Shown: piece by piece, positions 48,601 to 61,400 of the stretch
How the letters are laid out: each line of letters opens with the position of its first letter
Numbering within the stretch: the stretch's first letter is position 1
Origin: Drosophila pseudoobscura
Lineage: Eukaryota > Arthropoda > Insecta > Diptera > Drosophilidae
Length of the DNA: 64,000 bases
Reading direction: 5' to 3'
Assembly: GCF_009870125.1 (NCBI RefSeq)
Contig: NC_046680.1
Coordinates: 7,750,001-7,814,000, forward strand
Position numbers and translations under genes: made by a program
The notes under the pieces: generated by a model
What the model was told of the DNA's origin: nothing
Seen by the model: only the letters and a program-made list of their open reading frames with translations
Database searches by the model: none

Positions 48601-50341
48601 ATTTTATCAACAGGTTTGGAATCCGCTCCCTGCGTAGCATGTTATGGGTATTACGTTGGGTATTTGTAGGGAGAAGAAGTTCGTAAAATTGGAGAACAGC
48701 TGCGAGATCTATTACGACACATTGTTGCTGGCGTGCTATAAGGACTTTGCCATGAGGACACTAAATTCGAGATCAGCGATGGCCAAGAATCTGCCATGCA
48801 ACTTCGTGGAAATAAACTCACGGCTCAAGAAGTTGTTGCTGTTCTACAAGGTCCGGGCGGTGCTGGAGGAGATGCCCCGCACATACAAGATACTCGTATA
48901 CGGATCTAATCTGCAGACCTACGAATGCATTGCCTTTTTGACCAGCCACGGCGTAGAGCCTTCGCGCATCGTGTTGGTCCAGCCACGTCGCATCACCGGC
49001 ATAACTGCAGAGGAGAAGCTGAAGAATCCATACTGGGACAAGAACCTTCAGTACATCTTGGACGATATCCTCATTGACTCTGGGATAGAGCTAGTCGAAG
49101 ACCATGACTTTGTACGCTGGGTGGAGGACGATTCATTCCACTTCATCATGGAAGTGGTCTTCGAGCACTTCCCCAGCAAAAAACAGACCTCCTTCGAATG
49201 CGATCTCTTCATTGCATTCGACGAGGGGCACATGGCACCTAGAAGGAAGAAGTGTGAGTACTCAATCTCAAGGCAGGCGACACTTAATAATTTCCTATCG
49301 ATCCTTCCTCGTAAGTGCTGAAGCAATGTGGCATTCAGTTGCGCAAGGACGATATTTTAGTGAACGAGGACTTCCAGACCAACGACCCAAACATCTACGC
49401 AGTGGGTAAGTTCATCCAAATGAAGGGCGCGCCCAACTACCAGTACAAGTACACCAGCGAGAGGGAGCTGGGCCGCAAGGTGGGAAAGTAATCTGATCCG
49501 TTTACTTGAGATTAGCCAAAGAGATTGATCCTCTTCCTTTTAGCTGATGCACATCCTGAATCTAACTCCCAAGCCGGATAACTTCGAATACAAGTACTCG
49601 GAGCCGCTGTTCTTTCAGGCACTGCTGCCACTCAACTATGTCATTACAAAAGTGACCATGCCACGTCGCTACCTCGCCTCTCAGCTTCCCCCGGAGTTTG
49701 CTTGCAACCTCACCACCTATAAGGACAACACCTTTTGCCGGGTCTGCTTGGCACACACCATGCTAGTGGACGAGATTGTGGTGGTCAGCAATAAGGTATG
49801 ACTGTGTCGCCTCGAATATGGATGACCTCTATTCCTCTCAATTTCAGGGCGCACACTTGGATTACCTGGAGCACTTCTGCGGAAGGCACGAGCTGCTGCT
49901 CAACAATTTGAAGGCTCGCTTCAGCGCCAAGACAATCGATTGTTTCCTGATGTTCTTCCAGGAGCCCTGGACGGAGCTGATTATGCACGAGAACTTCCAG
50001 GACTTGCAGGAGAAGAATCATGAGCTTCTGAGGCCAGTAGCCACCTCCAACCTAAATGTACGTATTCCGACAGCCGTGTTATCTGCGCCTCTTTGCTTAC
50101 TTATGGACGAACCTTGTAGAAAGCGAACCGCAACCCCTTCATGGATGTGGCCGTGCAGGACTTTATAACGCTGAACAAGCGGTACTTGGAGCAAAAGCTT
50201 CTCAATTTCCTGCGAGAACACCGAAGGGACTTCCATCATCCGTTTGCATTGCCCGAGGACTTCCTGACTCCCGGTACAGCGGGATGGGACAGCGATCCTG
50301 AGACGGAGGCAGAGATCGAAGAAGTGACCATAGATATGTAG
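45644..50341 (+). CDS. CFAP61: CFAP61-like axonemal protein, copy 1
   Basis: Fourteen coding exons, all in phase, 1314 residues (human about 1240): 45644-45909, 45973-46287, 46341-46643, 46689-46811, 46872-47002, 47068-47351, 47419-47988, 48041-48324, 48377-48613, 48670-49253, 49316-49479, 49544-49795, 49848-50057, 50120-50341. The N-terminus matches CFAP61 in order: VRTADIYDLDAIDTLI, KWFGN, PLSFLNTMFFNFCV, and RKALPEDNDDIVAI with ELGDFYIAEEIL, an acetyltransferase-like fold. Further on, VVIGFTDVAKAFLRQLVF and ILVYGSNLQTYECIAFLTSH look like Rossmann-type nucleotide-binding segments. CFAP61 belongs to the calmodulin- and spoke-associated complex at the base of radial spoke 3 and is needed for sperm motility. 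It starts about 100 bases after the Obp stop and ends 86 bases before copy 2. Confidence 0.88.
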
Positions 50342-50427
50342 CTCAAACCGTCTATAACCAAGTAGTCTTTTTCCATGTTGTGTGAACCATTTAAAATATA
50401 TATTTGTATTATCTGAGCAACCATTAA

Positions 50428-53400
50428 ATGGCTAAGTCAACAAACTATGTGATTCGGATGGCTGGGATCCAGGATCTGCCCCGAATAGAGACTCTATACA
50501 GCTCTTCTAGTGCCCGTCACTTCGGTGAGAAGAGGAGGCCTCCCCTGATGCAGCTGTTCTTTGAGCATCAAGCCTATCGGCTGATTGTCTACGATCCCAA
50601 CCAATTCACCAGCCTTCTGGCGTACTGCGAGTTCAACATTCACCCCAACATTCCAGTGCTGGCCAACGACCTGTGGCTGCACTGGCTAAGTGCCCGCTTC
50701 TGGTAGGTTTATGAAACCACCCGGTAATCTCTTTTTTGATTGATCTCTCTTTCTCTCCATCTCTCTCTCTCTTTGCAGCTTGGACCTGCCCCTCAGTCTG
50801 CTGAACTCGATGTTCTTAAACTTTTTCATCTGTCGGAATGACCATCCCACCATTCTAATAGACATCATCATGGAGTTATTCTACAACGAACACAAAGTAC
50901 ATTTTTTGATTATCGCTATGCCACCAAATCTCCAAAGGACCGATGCATATGAATCCGTACAAGCGTACGGCCAGATATATTACCCCAAGTTGTTTATATT
51001 ATCGGAACAAAGAGGTCTTCCTTCGATTATTATAATCAATCGCAGAGACGTCATGCCAACCATCTCCTTTCGGAAGGCACTGTAAGACCCTGTGAATAAG
51101 GGAATTTCGCTCTCGATTAAGCCCTTTTTCACCCCACAGACCCGAGGACAACGACGACATTGTGGAGATGATAGACCACGAGGAGCCAGAGCTACGGAAG
51201 CAAAATGGAGATTTCTACATAGCCGAGGAGCTTCTCGCCTCAGAAAGAACTGGGCAAAACGAGCTGATCGTCGTTGCTGAGGTAAGTTTTTTGAGCCCCA
51301 CTTTACAGTACTGTGCAGAGAAATCTCCAAACAGTTGGCCGACTCTATCGCAGGCCTGATGTGGCTAACGGACAAGCTGGATGTGGAGCTACTGGCAAAA
51401 AACTTTCATCTGGATCGACTCGGTAACCTGACTCGATGCACGCCTGGAGCCAAACATGGCCGGGTTACCTTCGAAGTCATGTGAGTGGTTTGAACATTGC
51501 ATTACTACAGGATTGAATTCTTTGAGGTCTGACTTTTCAGTTCGGCACACACTAAGCCGTATAAAGATCTATATTCAGAGTCCGTACTAATCGGAAAACA
51601 GAAAACTTCAATGGGCAGCGCCACGACTATGTCCAGTATAATGTTCACGAATAATCCGTTAGAGCCTGACTTCCAGCTGAGGCATAGCCATCTTCTTACC
51701 TCCCGGTATAAGTCCATCTACGATGGTGGGTTCGACTCTATCTCAAAGACCAAATCTGTGGAATTTGTAATTTAATATTTTTAGATCTGCGAAAGGGTCA
51801 TTACTATATAAACGCAGAACCGGAGATATTGGAGATTGCCTTCGATCTGCCAAATGACGAAGAGCACTACGATAAAGCAAATGCAGTCCAGTACTTCAGG
51901 AGGGCCTCCAGCGCATTTCTGCTGAAGATGTTCAATCTGAATCCTAAGGTGAGGATTGAGTTTACATTTTTCTATCTTTCTGCCATGTTCAGCGCATTTC
52001 CGGAGCTCGATTACTGTGTGCTCAGAGTGCCACACACATCGACGGGGTCCAAGAGTCTGAGAGAGTTGATTAGGTTTTTCTTGGTGAGTACAAGAGAAGT
52101 TCTCATAGCCACTGGGTTCCAGCATCCATTGTTTTTCCAGCGGACTGCACATCGTCCCAATAGCACTGTATCGGATAGTCTATTCGTTGCTCACCGCTGC
52201 ACTCTGTTTGGGGACCTACACATTTTTCCCCTGAAGAAGAGTGAACTCGATGAAATTACAACCCTGTTGCGGTTACCGTCCCCTTCTAAGGAGACTGTAT
52301 ATCCCGACGGGGATCAGGAGAGTGGGATAAGTTGGACAGTGTCTACCCAGATACCACCGGAGGGGTGTCAAATCATTGACCAAATCTTCTCAGACATTTT
52401 CAGCAACGCCGAAACCGAATTCACCTGCTATACCATACACTGCGGCAACTCCAAATCCCGCACTATAGTTGGTTTTATTGTGTTGCGGTTAGTGAAAGTG
52501 AATTAGGGGTGCTGCCGCAATAAGTCTTTTATATCGTATCCTCCAGGCCCTTTACCGACTATGACGCTCTCAGCAAGAAATTCTTTCTGCCTCGAGATGA
52601 GTTCTTTCTGACTTACAGGCGCGGGGAGATCGTCATATTCAAGCTGCATCCACTTTTCCACATCTGGTGTGACATAATCGTTCGATCTGCGGCAATCCAA
52701 GATAATTATCGAGAACTATATTACTTCCACCAATTTATGGTGGGAAGAACTGCCTCCTGCCTTACTACAGTCAATCTATAGTTTTGGTTTCTTTCAATTT
52801 TGTAGGGCCTTTCGTTGCCCAACGATCTAATGTACAACATGATGCCTGTGGAGCCGCGACGGGTGACGAGGAATTGGTTTCCGCAAAACGACACGGAAGG
52901 TGTTAAGCGACAGATTGATACTGTTAATTTCCCAAAAATCAACTTCATCAGCGATCATCTGCACGTCGTCTGCCACAATCTGTTGCCCAGCAAGCCAATG
53001 GGCATTCCCAGTCCGTTGGTCATTGTGGGCTTCTCTGATATATGTCGGGCCTTCCTGCGCCATATTATCTTTGGTTGGAACAGTAAAGAGTAAGTGCTGC
53101 ATTTAGCCATGAAATGAAATTTAATAATGAAATAAAACTGAATCGTATGTAGCTTTGCCAATTTCAAGCGATACAACTGCCTGCCCATGGTCGATATCAC
53201 AGTGATAGTGCCACATGGCGTGGTGGAGGCGGCGTATGATTCCGACTTCAGTTGTAGCTATTGTCAGGGGAACAAGCTATGCTATGTGAGCATTGGCTCC
53301 AGCTGTCCCTTTGTGAAGGACGCCACGCACCGAATGGATCTGCGGCACTGGGTGCAGTTTGTTCCTGGCAATCTGGAGTCTATCGATCGGTGGGTCTACC

Positions 53401-54970
53401 TGACGTGAGTAATTTCTCTGATGACTCTGATCTCCCTCTGATAATTTGCAGGACTGAGAAGGTGATTCGCTTGTCGGACAGCTGTAATATCCGCTACGAA
53501 AGGTTACTTCTGCTAAATGACATTAGGTACGGGTTAAAAGACGAGGACACCACTGTCGCAATGCCGCACAACTATTCAGTCATTAATTATCGCCTCGACA
53601 AAGTAATACTCTACCACAAGCTGCAGAACTTATTTGAAAACGATTACCTGTGTACTCCGATTATCATCTATGGCTACAGTCTGGCCGTGTACGAGTGCAT
53701 CAACTTTCTTGTTACCCATGGCTGCCAGCCAAATGACATCACATATGTGCAGCCGCATATTCCGGTGGTATCCGAACAAATCCTTTATCCCAGAGAGGAC
53801 GCTGGGCTGGATCCGATTCTCATAGAGATGGTGGCCGATTTGGGCATAGAAATTTACTTGTCCGCCAACTTTAGCAGACTAATCTTCTTCCCCAATAAGG
53901 CTAACATCGAAAGCGTAGAGTTCCAGCTCATTCCCAGTCAGAAACTAATCGTTTTGAACTGTGATATCTTTATCAATTTTAACGAGAGTTTCATGTGCTC
54001 AGGATTTGAGAGAAGTAGATCATGAATACTCGCAATTAACTTTTTAATTTATATTCCTTCACAGTACTGCTTGCCTCTGGAATTGAGCTGTCGAACAAAA
54101 AAATCATTGTCAATAACGATTATTGTACCAACGACCCCAATATTTATGCCATTGGCCAATACATCACCATGGTTCCAAGTCCCAACTATCAGTACACTCA
54201 TACCAATCCCCAAGAGTGCGCTGAGAAGGTAAGCCCTCAGTGCTCCGAAAGTACTGAACAGTACTGAACGATTCCTAGAAACTCAGTGTCGTCTCCTTTA
54301 GCTGGCTTTCGTCCTAAATATGCAGGCTGGATCGACTCAGCAGCGTTTCTCGAAGGTGAACATATTCACGGGCCGTCTACCGCTGGATTACCAGGTAGTG
54401 AAGATAGTTGCACCCCAGCCCCTGCTTAAGGCTCAGCTGTCTACTGAATATATGGAGAGCATGACGACGTATCAGGATGGCGATTTCTGTCGCGTTCGAG
54501 TGAACCCCAAGATGATTGTCATGGAGATTGTGTGCGTCACAAAAAAGGTAATAGTTTTCTGTTGTAGTTAATTTGGGATCGCATCAACTTTGTAGCTCCT
54601 TCTGTAGAAAAAAAGCTTATTGTTTCTCGAATACTTTTGCGGCCGGCACGTGGCTCTGCTGAATAACATGAGGGACCGGTGGAAGAGTGGCTGGATAGAG
54701 AATTTCCTGGAGTATTTCGAACAGCCCTGGACAGAACTTATAATGCACGAAAGATTTCAGGATCTACAGTTGAAGAACCGCCGGTCATTGCTGGCCATAT
54801 TGATGATGGATACCAACACTAATTTACGCGATGCAGACAATAGACACAGTTTGGAAGAGGCTCAGAGAATGAAGCTAGAGAATAACTTGATTGAATTTGT
54901 GCGAACATATCGCAAGGAATTTGTCAATGAGTTTGCTCTGCCAGAGGAGTTTAATGCTCCTACATGGTAA
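50428..54970 (+). CDS. CFAP61: CFAP61-like axonemal protein, copy 2
   Basis: Fourteen coding exons, all in phase, 1248 residues: 50428-50702, 50779-51081, 51140-51281, 51335-51480, 51541-51725, 51785-52083, 52141-52487, 52547-52739, 52806-53089, 53153-53389, 53452-54014, 54065-54228, 54302-54547, 54608-54970. It is co-linear with copy 1 from end to end: VIRMAGIQDLPRIETLY, PLSLLNSMFLNFFIC, ALPEDNDDIVEM, VIVGFSDICRAFLRHIIF, IIIYGYSLAVYECINFLVTH and TNDPNIYAIGQYI all have direct counterparts. Introns at 51282-51334 and 52488-52546 have no partner in copy 1, and two introns of copy 1 are missing here. The first intron has a CT repeat against the acceptor. No stop interrupts it, so both copies look functional. 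Role as for copy 1; testis versus sensory-cilium specialisation is possible. Confidence 0.86.
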
Positions 54971-55445
54971 AATATCTCGTTTCTAAATTAATTTGAATAT
55001 ATTTTCATATTTTAATTTGAAAATCTGCTGGAATTAGTTCGAAAATTCACAGAGATACGCGTACGGTAAGGGTGTACTTCTTTCTGTATTGCATACAACG
55101 CTACATATGTATCTAGACAAATATAATTGCAATTTTTACATTGTACAACACATTAACTCTATAAATATAAAAGGGCGAAAGACAATTGTATCCTTCCCTT
55201 GGGATTATCCTAGAGATTTTGTTAATCGCTTCGTTCTGTCGTCAAGTTAGCTAGTAAGTTTAGTATAACATCATCCATCTATCTCTGTGGGTTAGCTAGC
55301 TTATTCAAATATACTACAAAGGGAGTCTGGTGTCTGGAGTCTAGAGGGGAGTGCAGGTCGAGGCCCGGCGTCGTGGCTGGTTGCGGACAGGGGGCAGGGG
55401 GCTGAGGCCACTGGGGAAGACGATGACGTGGTGATTGAGTCGGTT
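54971..55445. other. Spacer between convergent CFAP61 copy 2 and jbug
   Basis: AT-rich left half, GC-rich right half near the jbug stop. No canonical AATAAA was seen on either strand close to the stops. It must hold the 3' untranslated regions of both genes, which may overlap. Confidence 0.45.
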
Positions 55446-58400
55446 TCATATGCCCTGCAAGAACCTTCGTAACTCCTCCTCAGTGTCGAAGATCATGACG
55501 GGGAAGGGCGATCCCGGAACGAACTCGCCCGCCCACTTCACCTCGACGCGATAGTCGCCGGGCTCGGTTGGATCGTACTGCAAGTGATTTAGATAAATGT
55601 AAGCATTGCGATAGGCTAAAAGGCTTGTTCTCTCCTCTTACCTTGCACAGGATGGTGCGATCTTTTTGGCTCTCGCGCTGCATTTCCACGCGGAAGGCGC
55701 CCTTGGGACCGCGTACGCGAACTGTCAGCTGTCCTGCTCCGGCGCCACGTGTGTCGCAGATGAAACGGGACTGGAAGGTGGCCAGTACACCGTGCTCTAT
55801 GCCCGGGCCATAAACGCGAACCTACGGACGAGAAGAGCCATGAGTATATCTGTGTATATAGTCAATATGATTTTCTCAACTAACCTTGCTGGCGTCTGGT
55901 GCTCCGGCCACTTTTAAAGCGAAGGGAGAGCCGGGCACATTTTGCCCGCCATACTTGATGGTCAGCAGATGACGACCCGGCTCCTGCGGCTTGATGTTTA
56001 GGGTGAATGTGGCATCTCCGTGGTCGTAGAGCTCGCAGTAGGCCACCTTGCGGACACCGGCACAGTGGGCGGTTAGTTCGCCAGGACCTGCTCGCCTGGT
56101 GTCAATCCACGACTTGATATCCTTGCCTACAATACCGTGTCGCAGGCCCTCGCCGGAAGCAATCACCTTGGAGGCATCCATGGAGGAGCCCACAGCCACT
56201 GTGAGCGGACAGCCCTTGACCAATCGGCCGTTCCACTTAACGGACAGTGTAAGTGTGCCCGTGGTGGACTTCTGCGGCGTGTACGAGGCCAGCCATATGT
56301 TTTCGCTGGGACGGGGTTGCGACAGGCTGACGGCCAGCGATGTGTTGTCCTGGCTGGTGCATAGGACTACCTCTGGTCTGCCAGCCGGCGCATTCGAGGC
56401 ATCGATAGTGAAGTGAGCCGCCTCGCCCGCCTGTGCCGCTGCCAGTCCACGGCCCATCAGCTGAACCTTATCCGCAGCTTGTTGTCCTGTGACAAAGGCG
56501 CTTCTCGGACATTGGGTGATGGTCAGTCCGCTCCAGGTCAGGTCCAAATCGTGCTCTCCCGCAGCCAGATTCTCTCCAGTGATGTTAAGGCACATCTTTC
56601 CATCAGACATCTGGTCCACGGGTATCTCGATACCATCAATGCTACAGACCAGCTTGCCAGGTCCCGCATTATCCACCTCGAAAATGATGCGGGCGGGTAG
56701 AATCAACCGTCCGTCATGGTCAACCAGCGTGCCCCAGCCACCCACTGGCGTGACCTTGTTGGACTCCACGCAGGAGATGTGCCAGGGCGAGCCGGGCAGG
56801 CTGCCTCGATTGGGACAGCTGGCTCGGATCTCGTATTTGCCGACCGAGAGGATTACGTAGGAGATGCGCCACTCGTTATTGCCCAGAGCCTTGATCTTTG
56901 GCTCAATGCGTTCTCCATACTCGTCCAGTCGTTCGATCTGCACATTCGGAGCAATGGGACAGTAGACCACAAACGAAGCCTCCTTGTTCCGATGACACAC
57001 CTCCAACCCATGACCAGCTGCCCTGGCATCGTTCCTCACGCCACTGGCCGAGGCGGTGAAGTTCAGGGGCGAGCTGGGAATCGTCTCTCCGCCGTACATC
57101 AGCGTGAGCTTGTAGTTTCCCGGCTGGGAGGGCACAAACTCCACGTTGTAGAGGCCTTCCGACTGCTCGTTAATGAGCACGGGCAGGCTCTGGTTGCTGG
57201 GCGAGATGGCGAACGCCTCCAGCTCGGCTGTTCCGGCATTGTCCGTGCGCACGGTGAAGCTGTTGGGGCTGTGCAGTGCTAGTGATTCCTTGGTGACGCC
57301 TTGGATGCTGACCTTGCTGCTGTCGAAGGACTCACAGGTGAAGGGACTGCCTGGCAGCGGCTTTGATTGATGAAGTACCTCTGCGAAACATCAGATTAGT
57401 AAGGAACTGAAATGTGAGAAATTGCTCTTTTATACTCACCAATCAGGCATTGGCCCGGCTTGTTGATGCTGAATTCCGCCTGAAGATGTCCGTTCTTGGT
57501 CTGGTAGCAGCGGACGGGCAGCGCCTGTCCTCCTGGGCCCGACACCACCACATCAAACTCCCTCGCCGGCCTCTTCACGGTATCAATAGCAAAGGACGTG
57601 GTCTTGCCCACTCTCGCCTGGTAAAGACCCAAACCGCTGACGCTGATCTCCTTCCCGGCACTGGCCGGCAGCACGTTGATCTCCAGGGGCTTCAGCGAGA
57701 TGGGAACGTCGTTGAATAGGATGCTGATCTTGTGGGGCGCCACACGGGTTGGCTGATAGACGATCTCATAGACGCCGGCCTTGTTGGGTCCGCGGATGGT
57801 GTGTGGCACCTCGGTCGCTCCGCAACGGACAAGGGCAGAAAGGTCCCCTTGACCGGCCTCGTTCAGGGAGACGCCAATGCTGGCCGGGCGATGGCAGAAT
57901 GCCTCCCCCACCTCTGTGATCTTGACGAGCATTGGATCGAAGGCGCAGAGGGTGCGCGATCCAATGTGCTGGCGCGTCTCCCGATCGATGAAGCGCAGCG
58001 TGTAGTTTCCAGTCACATGGGTGCGGAACTCTGCCGTCTGTCGATTGATTGTGTACGGCACGGACTTCTGATCGGGGGATATGATCTCCACGATCTGATC
58101 ATCGGCCGGGAAGTCAATAGCGGCCAGGCTGCCAATCTGTATGTGCTGCGTGTGCTGCTGGATGTCCACGCGGAAGGGACTGCCATCGACGGCCACCTCG
58201 TTGAAGGTGATGTTCACGTAGTGCGGCTCCGTGCTCTGTGGCACAAATGTCACGTCGTACAGGCCTCGGGCACAGGCCACCACCTCGGCCTTGACTGTGC
58301 TGCTGTCGGTGGAGACTACCAGCTCCAAGGTGCCCTCGCCAGCTCCGGCTGCATCCACACTGAATGTCACAGGAACTCCCAGTGTGGCCGGACCATACTG

Positions 58401-61400
58401 CTGCTCCAGTCCGCTAATGCTGACACGCGAAACATCGAAGACATTGCAGCTGAAGGGCGAACCGTTGATGTGCTGGTCATTCGCGGTCACGCTGATCAGG
58501 TGACGACCCACAGTGCTGGGCCGGAAGGAGGCGGAGTAGCTGCCACCATCGTGCTGGCTCATCTGGCAATGTTCGTTGTCACCCGATGGAGAGGTGACAA
58601 AGATCTGTGGCTCCACTCCCTCGAAGCCTTCCAGCTCGAAGGTATTGTCCATCTTGACGGCCGCCTGCTTGAGGCACTCTCCCATAGCCATGGCACGCGG
58701 TAGTCCCATAGATGGCGAAGCGGCCGCAGCTGCAATGTGGCAGCTGAAGGGCGATCCCGGCACGGGATGGCCATTGAAGCGTACCGAGAGCGAGTGGGAA
58801 GCCGCCTCCGTTGGCTTGAAGTTCACCTTGAAGCGAGCATTGCCCTCGGATTGGACAAAGTTGGGTACATTCTTGCCATTGACGGCCACAATGATCTCCA
58901 GATTGCCAGCTCCCGCCTGGGAGGCATTGATTCCAAAGCTGACGCTCTTGTTGACCACACCGGCTCGGATGTCCGTGACAATCACCTTTTCCGCAGAATA
59001 TGCCTTCAAGAGGAAGGGGCTTCCTTCAACATGGCCACCGCCGGGCAGGCGAACCTCCACCGAATGATCGCCCACTTCCATGGGCTCGAACTTCACGTTG
59101 TAGCCCAGGGCGGAGGAGCCCAAGGGGTCGATCTTGACTGGAACACTGCGGCGGGCGGGTCCCAGCACTTCAACGGTGGGCTTGGTGTCCGATTCCACCA
59201 CAAATTCGAAGAGCCTTCCAACGCTCACCTTGTCCATCGTCTCTGGGGATTGGATGCGAGCTGCGGCGGCCACGCGGCAGGTGAACGGAGACCCAGGCAC
59301 ATCCTGGCTGTTGAACCGCAGCTCCACGGTGTGGCTTTCGGCCTCACGGGGCGTGAAACTAATTGCATAGGTGTGCTGTCCTTGGGCCTGAGCCGAGGTC
59401 GGTACTCGGCCGCCATTCACAGTCACCTCCAAATTTCCGGGACCCGCCTGGGAGGTCTCCACCAGGAAGGTGACGGGCTTGCCGACTGTTCCACTGCTTA
59501 CATTCTTCACCTTGATGGCGCTGACATCGTAGACCTGGAATAAGTAAACGATTTCAATATATCTCACTTCCAGATTGGGTCTGGAGTGCATACCTTCGCT
59601 GCATAGGGACTACCGGCGGTGGCCAATCCATTGACCGTGACATTGACGCGATGCTCGCCCACGACGCGGGGCACAAACTCGGCCTTGAAGACGCCCTCAG
59701 CGGACTGATGTACCTGGGCAGGAACTGACTGGCCAGCAGGTCCTGATTTTCATTTTTTTTGGTTTCATTTCGTATTCATTTTTAGTATTGATTAATGATT
59801 ATTTCGATTTCGATTTTGATTTTGATTTTCGAGTTCGACGCGGCCGGAAACGAGTTTTGAGATTGATTTCGTTTGTTTGTTTGTTTTGTTGAAATTCAGT
59901 AATTGGGCAACGATTTTGTTTGGTCGAATGTGTGTGTTTGGTTAGTGTTTGTTCGGATTTTTCAATCGCGAATGAAGCGAAAAATTTGGAAAAATGTTCA
60001 CACAATTAGTAATGGAATTAATTTGATTGAAACTTTCAAATGTCTGAAAGTGTAGGGTCTGCTTTGGGTTAGTTGTGTTTCGAGTCATTTGAGTCATTTA
60101 CTGGGGAGTGCAGTTAGTCGTTTAAAGATTGTGCTAGAAAGGGTTAGTAGACTGACAGATGGCATGGGTCAGAGACACTATAAAGAATAGGATAAAGATT
60201 TCATATATACATCTTTATACAGTGTAAACTAAGAGAGTCCCTGCTGGATATACACAACCTATTGGGCGTACGTTTGATTGAAACCAGTTTTTATTTAGAT
60301 CCGAGTAATGCTACAGTGTATAATCAGTATCAGTATGGAACGGATTAGTATACAATCGGACATTAGTAAATACTTCATTGTGTTAATGTATTGTGGGGTA
60401 TATTGGTATTGGTATTGCCATAGAGTTTCATTCGACAGGACACTCTTTGGGGTTATTTGTGGTTCGGACTGTTAGCGAAATAGTAAGTATATATACACCT
60501 GGTAAACGGAATGTATATATTAGGGGGTGGAGAGCGTTGAGGGAGCTCTCGCTTTGTATAGTATAGATAATAAAAGTAAGTATATGCATATATGTATATA
60601 TATATGTATATATATATGTATAGTCTAGTACAAAAGATTTCGCCGTCCTGAAATATAATACAGATATAAAAGTGAGCAACATTATTACAACAAGACCGTA
60701 AGATTACGAACAAAGCACATACACACAGACACAAGTTACACACAGGAATACGATCAAACTAAAGTAGCATCTGAATGGTATCTGAATGGGAGAGGGACCT
60801 GGTTCCACTACTCGTCGAACCTGCGAATACTGCGGACAATCCCAGACCAAGAGCAAGACCCAGAGCGACCACTACGAGTAAGCGAATGATAAATGTGTCG
60901 CATAATTACACACACTACAGGGAACTACTACGGATATACGAGTATCTCATAAATTCACTCTCTAAATGGGACTGCAGCACCCTAGCCTTCCCCACAGAAC
61001 CCACAACACAGTTACTACAGGTGGGGAGGAGTTGGAGGTGGAGTTGGAGGTGTAGGCATGCATGAGAGTTTCCACAACAGTTTCCGCTCATACAAAGTGC
61101 AGCATGAAGCACGATGAGAGAAAGATAGAGAGAGCGGGTTGGGGTCAGGGGCTTTGTGCGTGCGCGTGTTTGTGGAAAATGTGCTGTTGTATGAGAAAGT
61201 TGTGCGATGCGAGTACAGATACCAGATACAAGATACAGATACGAGACACAGATACATTTACAGTTACAGTTACAGTTGCATGAGATGTATGCAAATTGAA
61301 TCCAATCGAATACGAATAATACGCTTTGGCCGACACAAAACATTTAGCAAACGAGCAATTAAATTACGGATCTTAGGACTAGACTAAACCAATGCGGCGA

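Noticed and set aside
49400-49412. GTAAGT-like donor within CFAP61 copy 1
   Set aside because: Copy 2 reads straight through the same position (IGQYI) and copy 1 keeps an aligned open frame, so it is not used as an intron boundary.
57732-58703. A 323-codon plus-strand frame inside jbug
   Set aside because: Antisense shadow of the filamin repeats; the minus-strand frame has the clear family motifs.
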